A stretch of DNA of 64,000 nt from Actinomadura graeca (GCF_019175365.1 NZ_CP059572.1:6944001-7008000); one strand, 5' to 3'. Shown: positions 47,365-56,775, counted from the first letter of the stretch. Notes: generated from the letters alone by a model not told the origin. A program made the numbers and translations.

Positions 47365-48189
47365 ATGGGAACGCATCGGCGGCTGGGCGGGTATCGGTTG
47401 CTGGACGAGATCGGCCGGGGGAGCACCTGTGTCGTCCATCTCGCCATGGACCCGCGGGGGCGCGAGGTCGCGGTGAAGGAGCTGCTGCCCGAGCTGGCCG
47501 GGGAGCCGGAGGCGATCGGGCGGCTGGCACGGGAGATGTCGGCGCAGGCACGGGTCCGGAGTTCCTACGTGGCGCGGCTGCTGGACGGGCGGGTCGCCGC
47601 GGAGCGGCCGTATGTGGTCTCGCAGTACGTGCCGGGTTGCCCGCTCGGCGATCTCGTCCCGGCGTACGGCCCGCTGGGCGGGCAGCGGCTGGTCCGGTTC
47701 GCCCGGCGGCTGGCGCTCGCCCTCGGGGACGTGCACGACGCGGGGGTCCTGCACCGGGACGTGGCGCCCGGCAACGTGATCGTGCTCGGCGACCGCCCGA
47801 CGCTGATCGACTTCGGGATCGCGCACGAGCCGGGCACCGAGCAGATCACCAGGCGCGGGATGGTCGTGGGCACCCCCGCGTACCTGGCGCCCGAGCTGAT
47901 CGAGGGGGAACGTGCCACCCCCGCGTCGGACGTGTTCTCGTGGGCGGCGACCGTCGCCTACGCGGCGACGGGTAGGCCGCCGTTCGGGCGGGGGTCGCTG
48001 CACGGGGTGTGCTTCCGGATCCTGCGGGGGCAGGCCGACCTGGAAGGGGTGCCGGAGCCCGTCGCGGGGCTGCTGGGGATGGCGCTGCGGAGGGACCCGT
48101 CCCGGCGCCCGACCGCCAGGTGGTTCGCGGGGGCCCTCGCACAGGGTGCCGGAGAGGTCACCGTGGGCGGCGGCGGGAGGGCGGCCTGA
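47365..48189 (+). CDS. Soluble Ser/Thr kinase with variant catalytic loop
   Basis: A 274-aa protein consisting only of a Hanks-type kinase domain, with no membrane helix. The glycine loop is DEIGRGSTCVVHLA and the ATP-binding Lys38 lies in VAVKELLPEL. The catalytic loop reads HRDVAPGN (residues 130-137): Asp132 and Asn137 are kept, but the Lys normally after the Asp is Ala134. DFG is present (IDFGIA). Loss of that Lys usually lowers activity. I chose ATG 47365, after AAAGGGG, as it directly precedes the domain. It is the first of three consecutive kinase-fold genes. Confidence 0.88.
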   Translation: MGTHRRLGGYRLLDEIGRGSTCVVHLAMDPRGREVAVKELLPELAGEPEAIGRLAREMSAQARVRSSYVARLLDGRVAAERPYVVSQYVPGCPLGDLVPAYGPLGGQRLVRFARRLALALGDVHDAGVLHRDVAPGNVIVLGDRPTLIDFGIAHEPGTEQITRRGMVVGTPAYLAPELIEGERATPASDVFSWAATVAYAATGRPPFGRGSLHGVCFRILRGQADLEGVPEPVAGLLGMALRRDPSRRPTARWFAGALAQGAGEVTVGGGGRAA

Positions 48190-48243
48190 CATGCCGGTTG
48201 GATCCCTCTGGGCTCAGAGCCGAAGGGTAGGGTTTCGTAAACG

Positions 48244-50148
48244 ATGAAGGGGGTTGTCACGTCCGGGGACCGAATCGGCCACTACAGCGTGCTCCAGACC
48301 CTGGGGGAAGGGGGCATGGGCGTCGTCTACCTCGGCGCCGACCCCGAGGGGCGCAAGGTGGCCATCAAGGTGCTGCGGCCGCAGGTGGCCGGGGACGCCA
48401 CGGCGCGGCGCCGCCTGGCGCGCGAGGTCGACTCGATGCGGCGGGTGCACAGCCCGCACGTCGCCGAGATCCTCGACGCCGACGTCACCGCCGACCAGCC
48501 CTACATCGTGACCCAGTACGTGCCCGGGCGGACCCTGGAGGAGATCGTCGAGGAGTCCGGCCCGATCTACGGGCAGGCCCTCCAGCGGCTCGGCGTCGGG
48601 CTGGCGTCCGCGCTGTCGGCGATCCACGGCGCGGGGATCGTGCACCGCGACATGAAGCCCGGCAACGTGATGCTGGTCGACGGCGAGCCCGTCGTGATCG
48701 ACTTCGGGATCGCGCAGGGCGCCGACGCGACCCGGCTGACGGCGACCGGCATGGTGATCGGCACCCCCGGCTACCTCGCCCCGGAGATCATCGAGGGCGA
48801 GGACGCGGGCCCGCCGTCGGACGTGCACGCCTGGGCCGGCACGCTCGCCTACGCCGCGACCGGGCGGCCGCCGTTCGGCTCGGGCACCTTCGAGTCGATC
48901 TTCTACAAGATCATGCAGGGCACGCCCGACCTGGACGGCGTGCCGGACGCGATGCTCCCGGTGCTGCGCTCGGCGATGGCCCGCAACCCGGTCGAGCGTC
49001 CGAAGGCGGTCAACCTCGTCCAGCTGACCCGGCGCATCCACCTCGAAGCCACCATCACCGACCAGACGCGGGTCGACCAGCACTACACGCGGCCGGACGC
49101 CACGTCCCAGCCGATGGCGCAGCCGGACCACATGCGGCAGTTCTCCATGCCCGCGCCCGGGCCGCCCGCGCCGGAGCCGGCCACGCGGACCGACACCCCG
49201 CCGCCGACCCCGATGCCCACGCCGGCGCCCACGCCCGTGCCGGCCCCCGTCCACGCGCAGCCCAAGGACTTCGTCGGCCAGCTGCCCCCGGCGGCGCCGC
49301 CGCCCGTCCCGCCGCCCGCGCCGGGGCCCTACGACTCGCAGCAGTACGCGCAGCGCGACTACGGCCAGGGCGCCTACGACGGCGGGGGCCCTGGCGGGTA
49401 CCCGCCGCCGTACGCCGCGCCCCCGCCCGGCTCGCTCCAGCGCGGGGGCGGGCCCTACGACCAGCGGGTCGAGGACGTCCGGCGGCAGGCCGAGCGGACG
49501 CGCGGCGAGCGCGACAAGGACGCCCGCAAGCCCTACGGCTGGTACCGGGTGCTCAGCTTCATCTTGCTGGTGGCGCTGCTCGGATTCGCCAACATCGCGC
49601 CGCTGCTCGCGGTCGGGTTCACCGTCGCCGGGGTGCTCGTGCTGCGGATGGCCGACAAGGCGGCCAAGGGCATGGAGGACAAGCGGACGCGCCGGGGGCC
49701 CCGCTCGGGCGACGTGGTCGCGGCGGCCTTCAAGACGCCGCTGCACCTGCCGGGCGCGGTGCTGATGACGGGCCTGCTGGCGGGGCTCAGCGCCCTCGCC
49801 GGGCTGGTCCTGCTCGGTGTGCTGATCTTCGCCAAGTCCGACATGACCGCCTCGCGGGCCATCGCCTACTCGGCCATGGCCGTGATCGGGCTGCTGTGCC
49901 TCGCTCCGGGCAGCGGCGCCCCCCGGCGGCAGATGGCCCGGATGTGGGGCGCGCTGCTCCCGCGCACCGGGGCCGCCCTCGCCGCCGTCCTCATCCTCGG
50001 GATCTTCGCCGCGATGCTGGCCGGGCTGTCGCAGAAGCAGCCGCCCGACACCACCCCGCTGGACGGGATGAGCCAGGACCTGGAAGGGCTGCGCAGCGAC
50101 GTCCGCGACCTCGTGGACGGGCTCCCGGTCATCGGCTCGGGATCCTGA
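48244..50148 (+). CDS. Membrane Ser/Thr protein kinase
   Basis: A 634-aa kinase with complete catalytic features: GEGGMGVVYLG glycine loop, VAIKVL lysine, HRDMKPGN (residues 134-141), DFG and a full activation segment (GTPGYLAPEII). A 170-residue Pro/Gln-rich linker (roughly 290-440) and a charged segment are followed by about five membrane helices and a short C-terminal part containing GAPRRQMARM and a coiled-coil-like end. The membrane module is shared with the next gene. It lies 54 bp downstream of the first kinase. Confidence 0.93.
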   Translation: MKGVVTSGDRIGHYSVLQTLGEGGMGVVYLGADPEGRKVAIKVLRPQVAGDATARRRLAREVDSMRRVHSPHVAEILDADVTADQPYIVTQYVPGRTLEEIVEESGPIYGQALQRLGVGLASALSAIHGAGIVHRDMKPGNVMLVDGEPVVIDFGIAQGADATRLTATGMVIGTPGYLAPEIIEGEDAGPPSDVHAWAGTLAYAATGRPPFGSGTFESIFYKIMQGTPDLDGVPDAMLPVLRSAMARNPVERPKAVNLVQLTRRIHLEATITDQTRVDQHYTRPDATSQPMAQPDHMRQFSMPAPGPPAPEPATRTDTPPPTPMPTPAPTPVPAPVHAQPKDFVGQLPPAAPPPVPPPAPGPYDSQQYAQRDYGQGAYDGGGPGGYPPPYAAPPPGSLQRGGGPYDQRVEDVRRQAERTRGERDKDARKPYGWYRVLSFILLVALLGFANIAPLLAVGFTVAGVLVLRMADKAAKGMEDKRTRRGPRSGDVVAAAFKTPLHLPGAVLMTGLLAGLSALAGLVLLGVLIFAKSDMTASRAIAYSAMAVIGLLCLAPGSGAPRRQMARMWGALLPRTGAALAAVLILGIFAAMLAGLSQKQPPDTTPLDGMSQDLEGLRSDVRDLVDGLPVIGSGS

Positions 50149-50226
50149 CCCCGTACCGGCGCCGCGCGGTCCATGGCGGTGATCCGGCGCCCGGATCCGC
50201 CGTCCGTCGATAGGGTGGCGACCGAT

Positions 50227-51540
50227 ATGAGCGGTGAGACGAGCCACCAGGAGCACATCGGACCGTACCGTCTGCTGTCCCCGCTGGGCGGCGGCGCGGG
50301 GGCCGTCCACCGCGCGGCGGATCCGGACGGACGCGACGTGGCGATCCGGCTGCTCCCGCCCGGCACGGAACCCGACCTCGCGCGGATGCGCGCCGTGCGC
50401 AGCCCCTATGTGGTGGACGTGCTGGACGGCGAGCCCGCCGGGCCCGTCCCGTATGTCGTCTCCCGGTTCGTCCCCGGGCGGCCGCTGGACGAGCACGTCG
50501 CCGCGGAGGGGCCGGTGGGCGGCGCGGCGCTCCGCCGCATGGCGTTCGGGCTGGCCAAGGCCCTGGCCGCCCTCCACCGGCAAGGTCTCGCGCACGGCGC
50601 CCTCGGCCCCGGCACGGTCCTGGTCGTGGACGCCGCCCCCGTCGTCGTCGACTTCGGCCTGACCGGCGGGGACGCGCCGGCCGACGTGGCGGCCTGGGGC
50701 GCGGTCGTGGCGTTCGCCGCCGGGGGACCGGACGCGCCCGCCGGTGCCCTGCCCGCGGAGCTGCGGCCTCTCGTGGCCGCCGCCACCGATCCCGATCCGG
50801 GCGCCCGCCCGTCCGCGGCGGACCTGGCCGAGGCGGCGTCCGCGCTCGACCTGCCGCCCGTGCCCGGGACCTCGCGCCCGTCCGGCGCGCCCTCCTCCCG
50901 GCCCGCGCCCGTGGCTCCCGCGCCCGTGGCGCCGTCCGCCGTCCCGCCGGCCCCGGCCGTCGCCGACGCGTCGGGCACCGCCGCCGTGGCGCGCGGGCTG
51001 GCCGTGGCGCGGGGATGGGCGCGGCTGCTCGCCGCGATGGTCGTGGTGATCGCGGTGGGCGTCGCGGTGATGATGCCGATCGCCGGGCTGGCGCTGTCAC
51101 TGGCCGCCGTCACGCTGCTGCGCGCCGCCGCCGCGACGAGCGTCCGGGGCTGGGCGTGGGCGCTCGGGCGGACGCTGCTGACCGTGCCGTACGCGGCGGC
51201 GTTCACCGTCGCGGTGCCGCTGGCGCTCGTCGCGGCGTCGGCGGTCGGCGGCGAGATCGACCCGCTGGGCGCCTGCGCGTTCGGCGCCGGTGCGGGCGCG
51301 GCCGTGCTGTGGACGGCGCCCGGCGTCAGCGGCCCGCGGCGCCAGATGGAGCGGATGGCCCTCGCCACGGCGCGGCATCCGCGCGGCATCGCGGCGGCGG
51401 GCGTGGTCCTCGGTGTGCTGGCGCTGCTCGCCATCGTCGGCGCCATGTCGCTGACGCCGAGCTTCGCGCCCATGTACGGGCTCCAGAGCTCCCTGGAGAG
51501 TTCGATCGACCGGCTGCAGAACGCCGTCGACCGGATGTGA
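50227..51540 (+). CDS. Membrane pseudokinase related to the preceding kinase
   Basis: A 437-aa protein with a shortened kinase fold (residues ~12-220) and a C-terminal multi-helix membrane module. The ATP-site Lys is Arg41 (VAIRLL). The catalytic loop HRDxKPxN has become HGALGPGT (residues 123-130), so the catalytic Asp, the Lys and the Asn are all lost. DFG remains (142-144), but the activation loop and APE region are missing. The C-terminal module matches the previous protein (APG-SGPRRQMERM versus APGSGAPRRQMARM, both ending in a helical tail). It is probably a catalytically dead partner or scaffold for the active kinase. Confidence 0.88.
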   Translation: MSGETSHQEHIGPYRLLSPLGGGAGAVHRAADPDGRDVAIRLLPPGTEPDLARMRAVRSPYVVDVLDGEPAGPVPYVVSRFVPGRPLDEHVAAEGPVGGAALRRMAFGLAKALAALHRQGLAHGALGPGTVLVVDAAPVVVDFGLTGGDAPADVAAWGAVVAFAAGGPDAPAGALPAELRPLVAAATDPDPGARPSAADLAEAASALDLPPVPGTSRPSGAPSSRPAPVAPAPVAPSAVPPAPAVADASGTAAVARGLAVARGWARLLAAMVVVIAVGVAVMMPIAGLALSLAAVTLLRAAAATSVRGWAWALGRTLLTVPYAAAFTVAVPLALVAASAVGGEIDPLGACAFGAGAGAAVLWTAPGVSGPRRQMERMALATARHPRGIAAAGVVLGVLALLAIVGAMSLTPSFAPMYGLQSSLESSIDRLQNAVDRM

Positions 51541-51644
51541 GGGGCGCCGCGCCGGGGGTGTCCCGCCGGCCCGGGACGCGTCCACGCGAGACCCGCGGGA
51601 CGTGGGTAATGTCTCACCCCTTGGGATCGACCAGGAGGCTACCC

Positions 51645-51821
51645 ATGGGTAACATTGACTGGACGGCCGAAACGGGGACCCGCCGCCGAAACGCGTTCGG
51701 GTCTTTGGCAGGCTGTGACAGCGACAACGCGTTTCCCGCGTCGACCCGTCATGGGCGGCGCCCCTCTGTCCGCTCACCCCAGCGGCCAAACGAGTGCAGG
51801 GAGGTCGGCCACCGGCCATGA
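51645..51821 (+). CDS. Small upstream ORF translationally coupled to etfB
   Basis: A 58-aa ORF beginning MGNIDWTAETGTRRRNAF and rich in Arg, Ser and Pro. Its ATG at 51645 has a consensus AGGAGG 6 nt upstream, a better RBS than that of most genes here, and its TGA overlaps the etfB ATG (ATGA at 51818-51821). The start codon sits in a perfect 12-bp palindrome, TACCCATGGGTA (51640-51651). I do not recognise the product. It may be a leader peptide or a coupling device for etfB. Third positions are less GC-rich than in neighbouring genes, so the peptide itself may be unconserved. Confidence 0.5.
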   Translation: MGNIDWTAETGTRRRNAFGSLAGCDSDNAFPASTRHGRRPSVRSPQRPNECREVGHRP

Positions 51822-52597
51822 ACATCGTCGTCCTGGTGAAGCAGGTTCCCGATACGGAGAGCCCGCGCAAGCTGAAGTCCGATGACAGCACGCTCGACCG
51901 CGCCGCCGCGGACGGCGTCATCAACGAGCTCGACGAGTACGCCATCGAGGAGGCACTGCGGATCAAGGAGGCCCACGGCGGCGAGGTGACCGTCCTGACC
52001 ATGGGCCCCGACAAGGCCGCCGACTCCATCCGCAAGTCCCTCGCCATGGGCGCGGACAAGGCCGTCCACCTCGCCGACGACGCGCTCGCCGGCTCCGACG
52101 CGCTCCAGACCTCCTACGCGATCCAGCAGGCGCTCGGCCGCACCGGCTTCGACCTGGTGGTCCTCGGCTCGGAGTCCACCGACGCGCGCACCGGCGTGCT
52201 CGCGGCGATGCTCGCCGAGCGGCTCGGCGTCCCGCAGCTGTCGCTGGCCAACAAGGTCGAGATCGACGGGACGTCCGTCACGATCCAGCGGCAGACCGAC
52301 TACGGCCACGACCGCGTCGAGGCGAGCCTGCCCGCGGTGGTGAGCGTCGTCGAGAAGATCAACGAGCCGCGCTACCCCTCGTTCAAGGGGATCATGGCGG
52401 CCAAGAAGAAGCCGGTGGAGACGCTCGCCGCCGCCGACGCCGGCATCGACGCGTCGCAGGTCGGCCTGGCGAACGCCGCCACCGAGGTGGTGGACTTCGC
52501 CGAGGCGCCGCCGCGCGCGCAGGGGCAGATCGTCACCGACGAGGGCGACGGCGGCGCGAGGATCGCCGAGTTCCTCGCCTCGAAGAAGTTCGTCTGA
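51818..52597 (+). CDS. etfB: Electron transfer flavoprotein subunit beta
   Basis: A 259-aa subunit of the FAD-containing ETF heterodimer, which takes electrons from acyl-CoA dehydrogenases. It begins MNIVVLVKQVPDTES, has the AMP/FAD-binding-fold core (VTVLTMGPDKAADSIRKSLAMGADKAVHL) and the beta-subunit signature VVEKINEPRYPSFKGIMAAKKK. ATG 51818 overlaps the stop of the small upstream ORF; its own SD-like GGGAGG is about 14 nt away, which is too far, so coupling may matter. It lies 21 bp before etfA. Confidence 0.96.
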   Translation: MNIVVLVKQVPDTESPRKLKSDDSTLDRAAADGVINELDEYAIEEALRIKEAHGGEVTVLTMGPDKAADSIRKSLAMGADKAVHLADDALAGSDALQTSYAIQQALGRTGFDLVVLGSESTDARTGVLAAMLAERLGVPQLSLANKVEIDGTSVTIQRQTDYGHDRVEASLPAVVSVVEKINEPRYPSFKGIMAAKKKPVETLAAADAGIDASQVGLANAATEVVDFAEAPPRAQGQIVTDEGDGGARIAEFLASKKFV

Positions 52598-52618
52598 CGG
52601 GGAAGGGAACGGACAACG

Positions 52619-53569
52619 ATGGCTGAGATCCTCGTCCTCGTCGACCATGTCGACGGTGAGGTCAAGAAGGTCACCCTCGAACTGCTGACGCTGGCCGGCC
52701 GGCTGGGCGAGGCCGCCGCCGTGTGGGCGGGCCCGGGTTACGAGGGCGCGAAGGACAAGCTCGGCGAGTACGGCGCCGGGAAGGTGTACGTGGCCGCCGA
52801 CGAGGAGCTGACCTCCTACGTCGTCGCGCCCAAGGCCGCGCTGCTGGCGCAGCTCGTCGCCGAGCGCTCCCCGGCGGCGGTGCTGGTCTCCGCGACCGCC
52901 GAGGGCAAGGAGATCGCCGGCCGCCTCGCGGTCAGGACCGGCTCCGGCGTGCTCACCGACGTGGTGGACGTCGCCGGCGGCTTCGTCGCCGAGCACTCGA
53001 TCTTCGGCGGCGGGATCATCGCGCACGCCCGGGTGCGGACCGGCACGCCGATCATCGCCGTCCGGCCGAACTCCGTGGCGCCCGAGGCGTCCCCGGTGAC
53101 GCCGGTGGAGGAGCAGGTCTCGGTGACGCTGTCGGACACCGACCGGGCCGCGCGGATCGTGGAGCGGGTCGTCCAGGAGAAGGGCGAGCGCCCGGACCTG
53201 ACCGAGGCCGCGATCGTCGTGTCCGGCGGGCGCGGCGTGGGCGGCGCCGAGAACTTCGCGATCATCGAGGGCCTGGCCGACTCGCTCGGCGCGGCCGTCG
53301 GCGCGTCGCGCGCCGCGACCGATGCCGGCTGGTACCCGCACTCGTTCCAGGTCGGCCAGACCGGCAAGACCGTGTCGCCACAGCTCTACATCGCGGTCGG
53401 CATCTCCGGCGCGATCCAGCACCGGGCCGGGATGCAGACGTCGAAGACCATCGTCGCCATCAACAAGGACTCCGAGGCGCCGATCTTCGAGCTCGTCGAC
53501 TACGGCGTCGTGGGCGATCTGTTCCAGGTCGCGCCGCAGCTGACCGAGGAGATCACCAAGCGCCGGTGA
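52619..53569 (+). CDS. etfA: Electron transfer flavoprotein subunit alpha
   Basis: A 316-aa ETF alpha subunit. The C-terminal FAD-binding signature is clear: [64 protein letters not shown]. The N-terminal half forms the domain facing the beta subunit. It is cotranscribed with etfB and ends at a 13-bp-stem terminator facing the next kinase gene. Confidence 0.97.
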   Translation: MAEILVLVDHVDGEVKKVTLELLTLAGRLGEAAAVWAGPGYEGAKDKLGEYGAGKVYVAADEELTSYVVAPKAALLAQLVAERSPAAVLVSATAEGKEIAGRLAVRTGSGVLTDVVDVAGGFVAEHSIFGGGIIAHARVRTGTPIIAVRPNSVAPEASPVTPVEEQVSVTLSDTDRAARIVERVVQEKGERPDLTEAAIVVSGGRGVGGAENFAIIEGLADSLGAAVGASRAATDAGWYPHSFQVGQTGKTVSPQLYIAVGISGAIQHRAGMQTSKTIVAINKDSEAPIFELVDYGVVGDLFQVAPQLTEEITKRR

Positions 53570-53581
53570 CCTGCTCCCGCG

Positions 53582-53614
53582 CGCCCCGTCCGGCCGATCC
53601 CGCCGGACGGGGCG
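53582..53614. terminator. 13-bp perfect stem-loop between convergent genes
   Basis: CGCCCCGTCCGGC (53582-53594) pairs exactly with GCCGGACGGGGCG (53602-53614) across a 7-nt loop. It lies 13 bp after the etfA stop and 8 bp from the stop of the convergent kinase gene. Confidence 0.85.
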
Positions 53615-53621
53615 TCCGCGT

Positions 53622-55427
53622 TCAGGAGCGCGCCGGCGCCGGTCGGCGGACGGCCGACAGCAGCGCGGGCTTGAGCATGTCCCCGACCTCGGCGTACGGG
53701 ACGACGGTGTCCAGCTCGCCGCACGCCGCGGAGTAGCCCAGCACCGAGCCGTAGAACGCGACCCGCAGGCCGGCCGGCGTGAGCGCCATCGTCACGTCGC
53801 CGGACTTGACGAACTTGGACGGGTCGTCCGTCCCGTGCATCTCCACCGGCCCGGGCCCGGGATCCTGTTCGCCGTCGCAGTAGGCGCCGCCCGGCAGATG
53901 CGACTTGATCTTCGTGTCGAGAGGGGCGAGGCCCCGGTCGGTCGGGACGCGGAACAGGTCGAGCGGGCGGTAGGACGCGCCGGTCCGCAGATCGACGGTG
54001 GCGGCGGGCGAGTGGTCCCAGCCCGTCCCGCGCTCCCCGCGCAGCTCGACCTTGTACCAGACGGAGAGCAGCCGGTCGTTGCGCATGAGGATCGTCGGCG
54101 TCACGAGGTCGGTGTAGCCGCCGCGGCCGATCCCGGCGAGACCCTTGCGCGTCTTGGCCCAGCGTTCTTCGAGCGGTGCCCGCAGCGCCTGGTTGATCTT
54201 CCTGGTGAGCGCGGGCCGCCCGCCCGAGACCGTCACGACCCGTCCCCGCGCCTGGAAGGTCGTGCCGTTGCCGAGGTCCTGCCGGGGGCCGCTGAGCGCG
54301 GCGAGCGCGGTCACGATCGGCTTGGCCTCGGTGCTGCCGTGCGCGACGGCCACATAGGTCGCCGCGCCGCCCGCCGCGACGACGGCCGTGCCGCCCGCGA
54401 CCGCCGCGGCGCCCTTGGCGCCGAGCGTCCCCAGCACCCCCTTGCCCGCCGCGCCGGCGCCCGCCCCGGCCCCACCGGCGCCGGTTCCCGCCGCGCCCGC
54501 CGCCCCGGCGGCGCCCGCGGCCCCGGCGCCGCCCGCCGCGCCGCCCGAGGCGAGGCCGAGGGCGGTGAGCGGGAACAGCATCGACAGCGCGGCCGCCGCG
54601 CCCGCGAGGGCCCGCACGCCGCGTCCCTCCCAGTCGGCGCCGTACGCGGCGGACGCGGCGGACTCCAGCTCCGACACGAACGCCGACGCGCCCGCCGGGC
54701 GGTCCCACGGGTTCTTCGCCAGCCCGCGCTCGACGAGCGGGCGGAGCGGCCCGGGGACGTCCCCGGCCGGAATCGGCGCCGTCAGGTGGCGGCCCATGAG
54801 CCCGGCCCGGTCCTCGGCGGCGTAGGGCCGCCGTCCCGTCACGCACTCGAAGAACACGCACGTCGCCGCGTACACGTCCGTGGCGGGCGAGGCGGGCTCG
54901 TCGCGCCACTGCTCGGGCGCCATGTAGACGGGCGTGCCGGACCGCCCCGCCTCGCCCGCGTCCACCGCGATGCCGAAGTCGATGAGCTTGCTCAGCCCGT
55001 CGCCCCGCACGATCACGTTGGCCGGCTTGTAGTCGCGGTGGACGATCCCGAGGCCGTGCGCCGCCGCGAGCCCGAGCAGCGACCCCTTCAGCACCGCCAG
55101 CGCCGCCTCCGGCTCCAGCGGCCCCCGTTCGGCGAGCACGGCCTTGAGCGGCGCGCCGTCGACCGCCTCCATCACGATGGCGGCGCCCTCCGGTGTCTCC
55201 ACCAGCCCGTACAGCTGGGCGACGAAGGGGTTGCGCAGGCGCCGGAGCAGGTCCGCCTCGCCGCGGAACCGCGCGCGGAACCCCGCGTCCGACCCCGCCG
55301 CGTCCGCGAGGTACTTGATCGCCGCGGGGAGCCCGCTCGCGTCGTGCCGCGCCAGCACGACGCGGCCCTGCGCCCCCTCCCCGAGGACGCGCAGCTCGCT
55401 GTATCCCGGGACCCGCCATCCGCCCAT
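53622..55427 (-). CDS. Membrane Ser/Thr kinase with RsiV/DUF3298-like exterior domain
   Basis: A 601-aa Hanks-type kinase: glycine loop GEGAQGRVVLAR, AAIKYL lysine, canonical HRDYKPANV, DFG, and MAPEQW. The kinase domain ends near residue 265. A stretch almost entirely of Gly and Ala (~295-345) and a membrane helix region lead to a ~230-residue exterior part. In that part SVWYKVELRGERGTGWDHSPAATVDLRTGASYRPLDLF resembles the DUF3298 domain of RsiV, a lysozyme-binding anti-sigma factor. This suggests sensing of an envelope ligand, but the similarity is judged by eye. The start ATG 55427 is followed directly by the domain. Confidence 0.88.
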   Translation of the reverse strand: MGGWRVPGYSELRVLGEGAQGRVVLARHDASGLPAAIKYLADAAGSDAGFRARFRGEADLLRRLRNPFVAQLYGLVETPEGAAIVMEAVDGAPLKAVLAERGPLEPEAALAVLKGSLLGLAAAHGLGIVHRDYKPANVIVRGDGLSKLIDFGIAVDAGEAGRSGTPVYMAPEQWRDEPASPATDVYAATCVFFECVTGRRPYAAEDRAGLMGRHLTAPIPAGDVPGPLRPLVERGLAKNPWDRPAGASAFVSELESAASAAYGADWEGRGVRALAGAAAALSMLFPLTALGLASGGAAGGAGAAGAAGAAGAAGTGAGGAGAGAGAAGKGVLGTLGAKGAAAVAGGTAVVAAGGAATYVAVAHGSTEAKPIVTALAALSGPRQDLGNGTTFQARGRVVTVSGGRPALTRKINQALRAPLEERWAKTRKGLAGIGRGGYTDLVTPTILMRNDRLLSVWYKVELRGERGTGWDHSPAATVDLRTGASYRPLDLFRVPTDRGLAPLDTKIKSHLPGGAYCDGEQDPGPGPVEMHGTDDPSKFVKSGDVTMALTPAGLRVAFYGSVLGYSAACGELDTVVPYAEVGDMLKPALLSAVRRPAPARS

Positions 55428-55491
55428 GCAACCGCCCTCCGCACGACAATCCCGAGGGCGTTATACCGGATGGCGGGCCGTTATGACCGTG

Positions 55492-56697
55492 TCAGGCGGC
55501 CGCCGGTTCGGGTTCGGCGGCGGCGACGGCGCCCTCGGAGGAGTGCGCGACGACATCGGTGTCCATCCGAAGTGGGACGAATCGGGCGCCGACGGCGATC
55601 AGCAGCGCGAGCACGACCACGATGCCGACGCCGACGCGCAGCGACGTGGCGTCCGAGAGGAACCCGACGACCACGGGGCCGAGCAGCAGGCCGCCGTAGC
55701 CCATCGCGCCGACCTGGGCGACCGCGGCGGCCGGGCGGTCCGGGTCGGCGGTGCCCGCCAGGGAGATCGTCGTCGGGACGACGGTGCAGACGACCAGGCC
55801 GGTCACGAAGAACCCGGCGACGGCGACGGGGGCGGCGGGCGCCAGCACGACGACGGTCATGCCGAGCGCGGTCCCCACCCCGGCGCCGGCCAGCAGCCGC
55901 CGGGTGCCGAGCCGCGTCCGGACGCGGTCGCCGACGAGCCGCCCGAGCAGCATCGCCAGCTCGAACGCCGGGTAGCCGAGCGCCGCCACGGCCTGGGTGG
56001 CGCCCATCTCCTCGTGGAGCAGCAGCCCGCTCCAGTCGGCGATCGAGCCCTCGGTCATGAACGCGATGAACGCGAGGATCCCGATCAGGTAAACGGCGGC
56101 GGGCATGCGGCGCCTGCCGTTCCCCGCGCCGTCCCGGGCGGGGGCGGCGGGGTCGGGCAGGTAGGTGCGGCCGAGCGCGAGCCCCACGGGCAGCGTCAGC
56201 GCCGCGGCGGCGAGGACCGTCGCGGTGAAGCCCAGCCCCGCGGCGGCGGTGGCGACGCCGAACAGGCCGCCGCTCATCGCGCCGACGCACCAGCCGGCGT
56301 GCAGGCCGCTCATGATCGAACGGCGGTGCGCCCGTTCGACGGCGCTGCCCTGCGCGTTCATCGCGATGTCGGTGACGCCGAACGCCATGCCGAACACCGC
56401 GACGGCCGCGAGGAGCACGGCGTAGGTCGGGGCGAGCGCCACCCCGGCGTAGGACACCGCGGTCAGCGGCAGCGCGAGGCGCAGGACGGACCGGCTGCCC
56501 GCGCGGGCCATCACGGCCCGCAGCGACTGCATGGCGAAGATCGCGCCGAGCCCCCAGACGAGGACGACGATGCCGATCTCGCCCTCGGTGGTCCCGAACT
56601 TGGCGGCCAGCGCGGGCATGCGGGCCACCCACACCCCGGTCAGCAGACCGGCCAGGGCGAAGGTCAGGAACGCCCCCAAGCGGGCACGGAACAGCAT
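55492..56697 (-). CDS. MFS transporter
   Basis: A 401-aa major facilitator with about twelve membrane helices, starting FRARLGAFLTFALAGLLTGVWVARMPALAAKFG. The pattern ASP-like VTDIAMNAQGSAVERAHRRSIMSGLHAGWCVGAM is typical of the FucP/YbjJ-like group. It is probably an efflux or sugar transporter; substrate unknown. ATG 56697 has AAAGAGGTG 7 nt upstream. It lies 177 bp downstream of a TetR gene in the same direction, which may control it. Confidence 0.9.
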   Translation of the reverse strand: MLFRARLGAFLTFALAGLLTGVWVARMPALAAKFGTTEGEIGIVVLVWGLGAIFAMQSLRAVMARAGSRSVLRLALPLTAVSYAGVALAPTYAVLLAAVAVFGMAFGVTDIAMNAQGSAVERAHRRSIMSGLHAGWCVGAMSGGLFGVATAAAGLGFTATVLAAAALTLPVGLALGRTYLPDPAAPARDGAGNGRRRMPAAVYLIGILAFIAFMTEGSIADWSGLLLHEEMGATQAVAALGYPAFELAMLLGRLVGDRVRTRLGTRRLLAGAGVGTALGMTVVVLAPAAPVAVAGFFVTGLVVCTVVPTTISLAGTADPDRPAAAVAQVGAMGYGGLLLGPVVVGFLSDATSLRVGVGIVVVLALLIAVGARFVPLRMDTDVVAHSSEGAVAAAEPEPAAA

Positions 56698-56775
56698 GGT
56701 TCACCTCTTTCTGGACTCGGCGGGGCGCTGAGCCCCGCTGGGGATTCCGTCGCAGTGGTCGGGGGATCGGGTGAC

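Noticed and set aside
48214..50595. 793-codon minus-strand frame opposite the second kinase
   Set aside because: Shadow of a Pro/Gly-rich kinase gene, with no recognisable domain.
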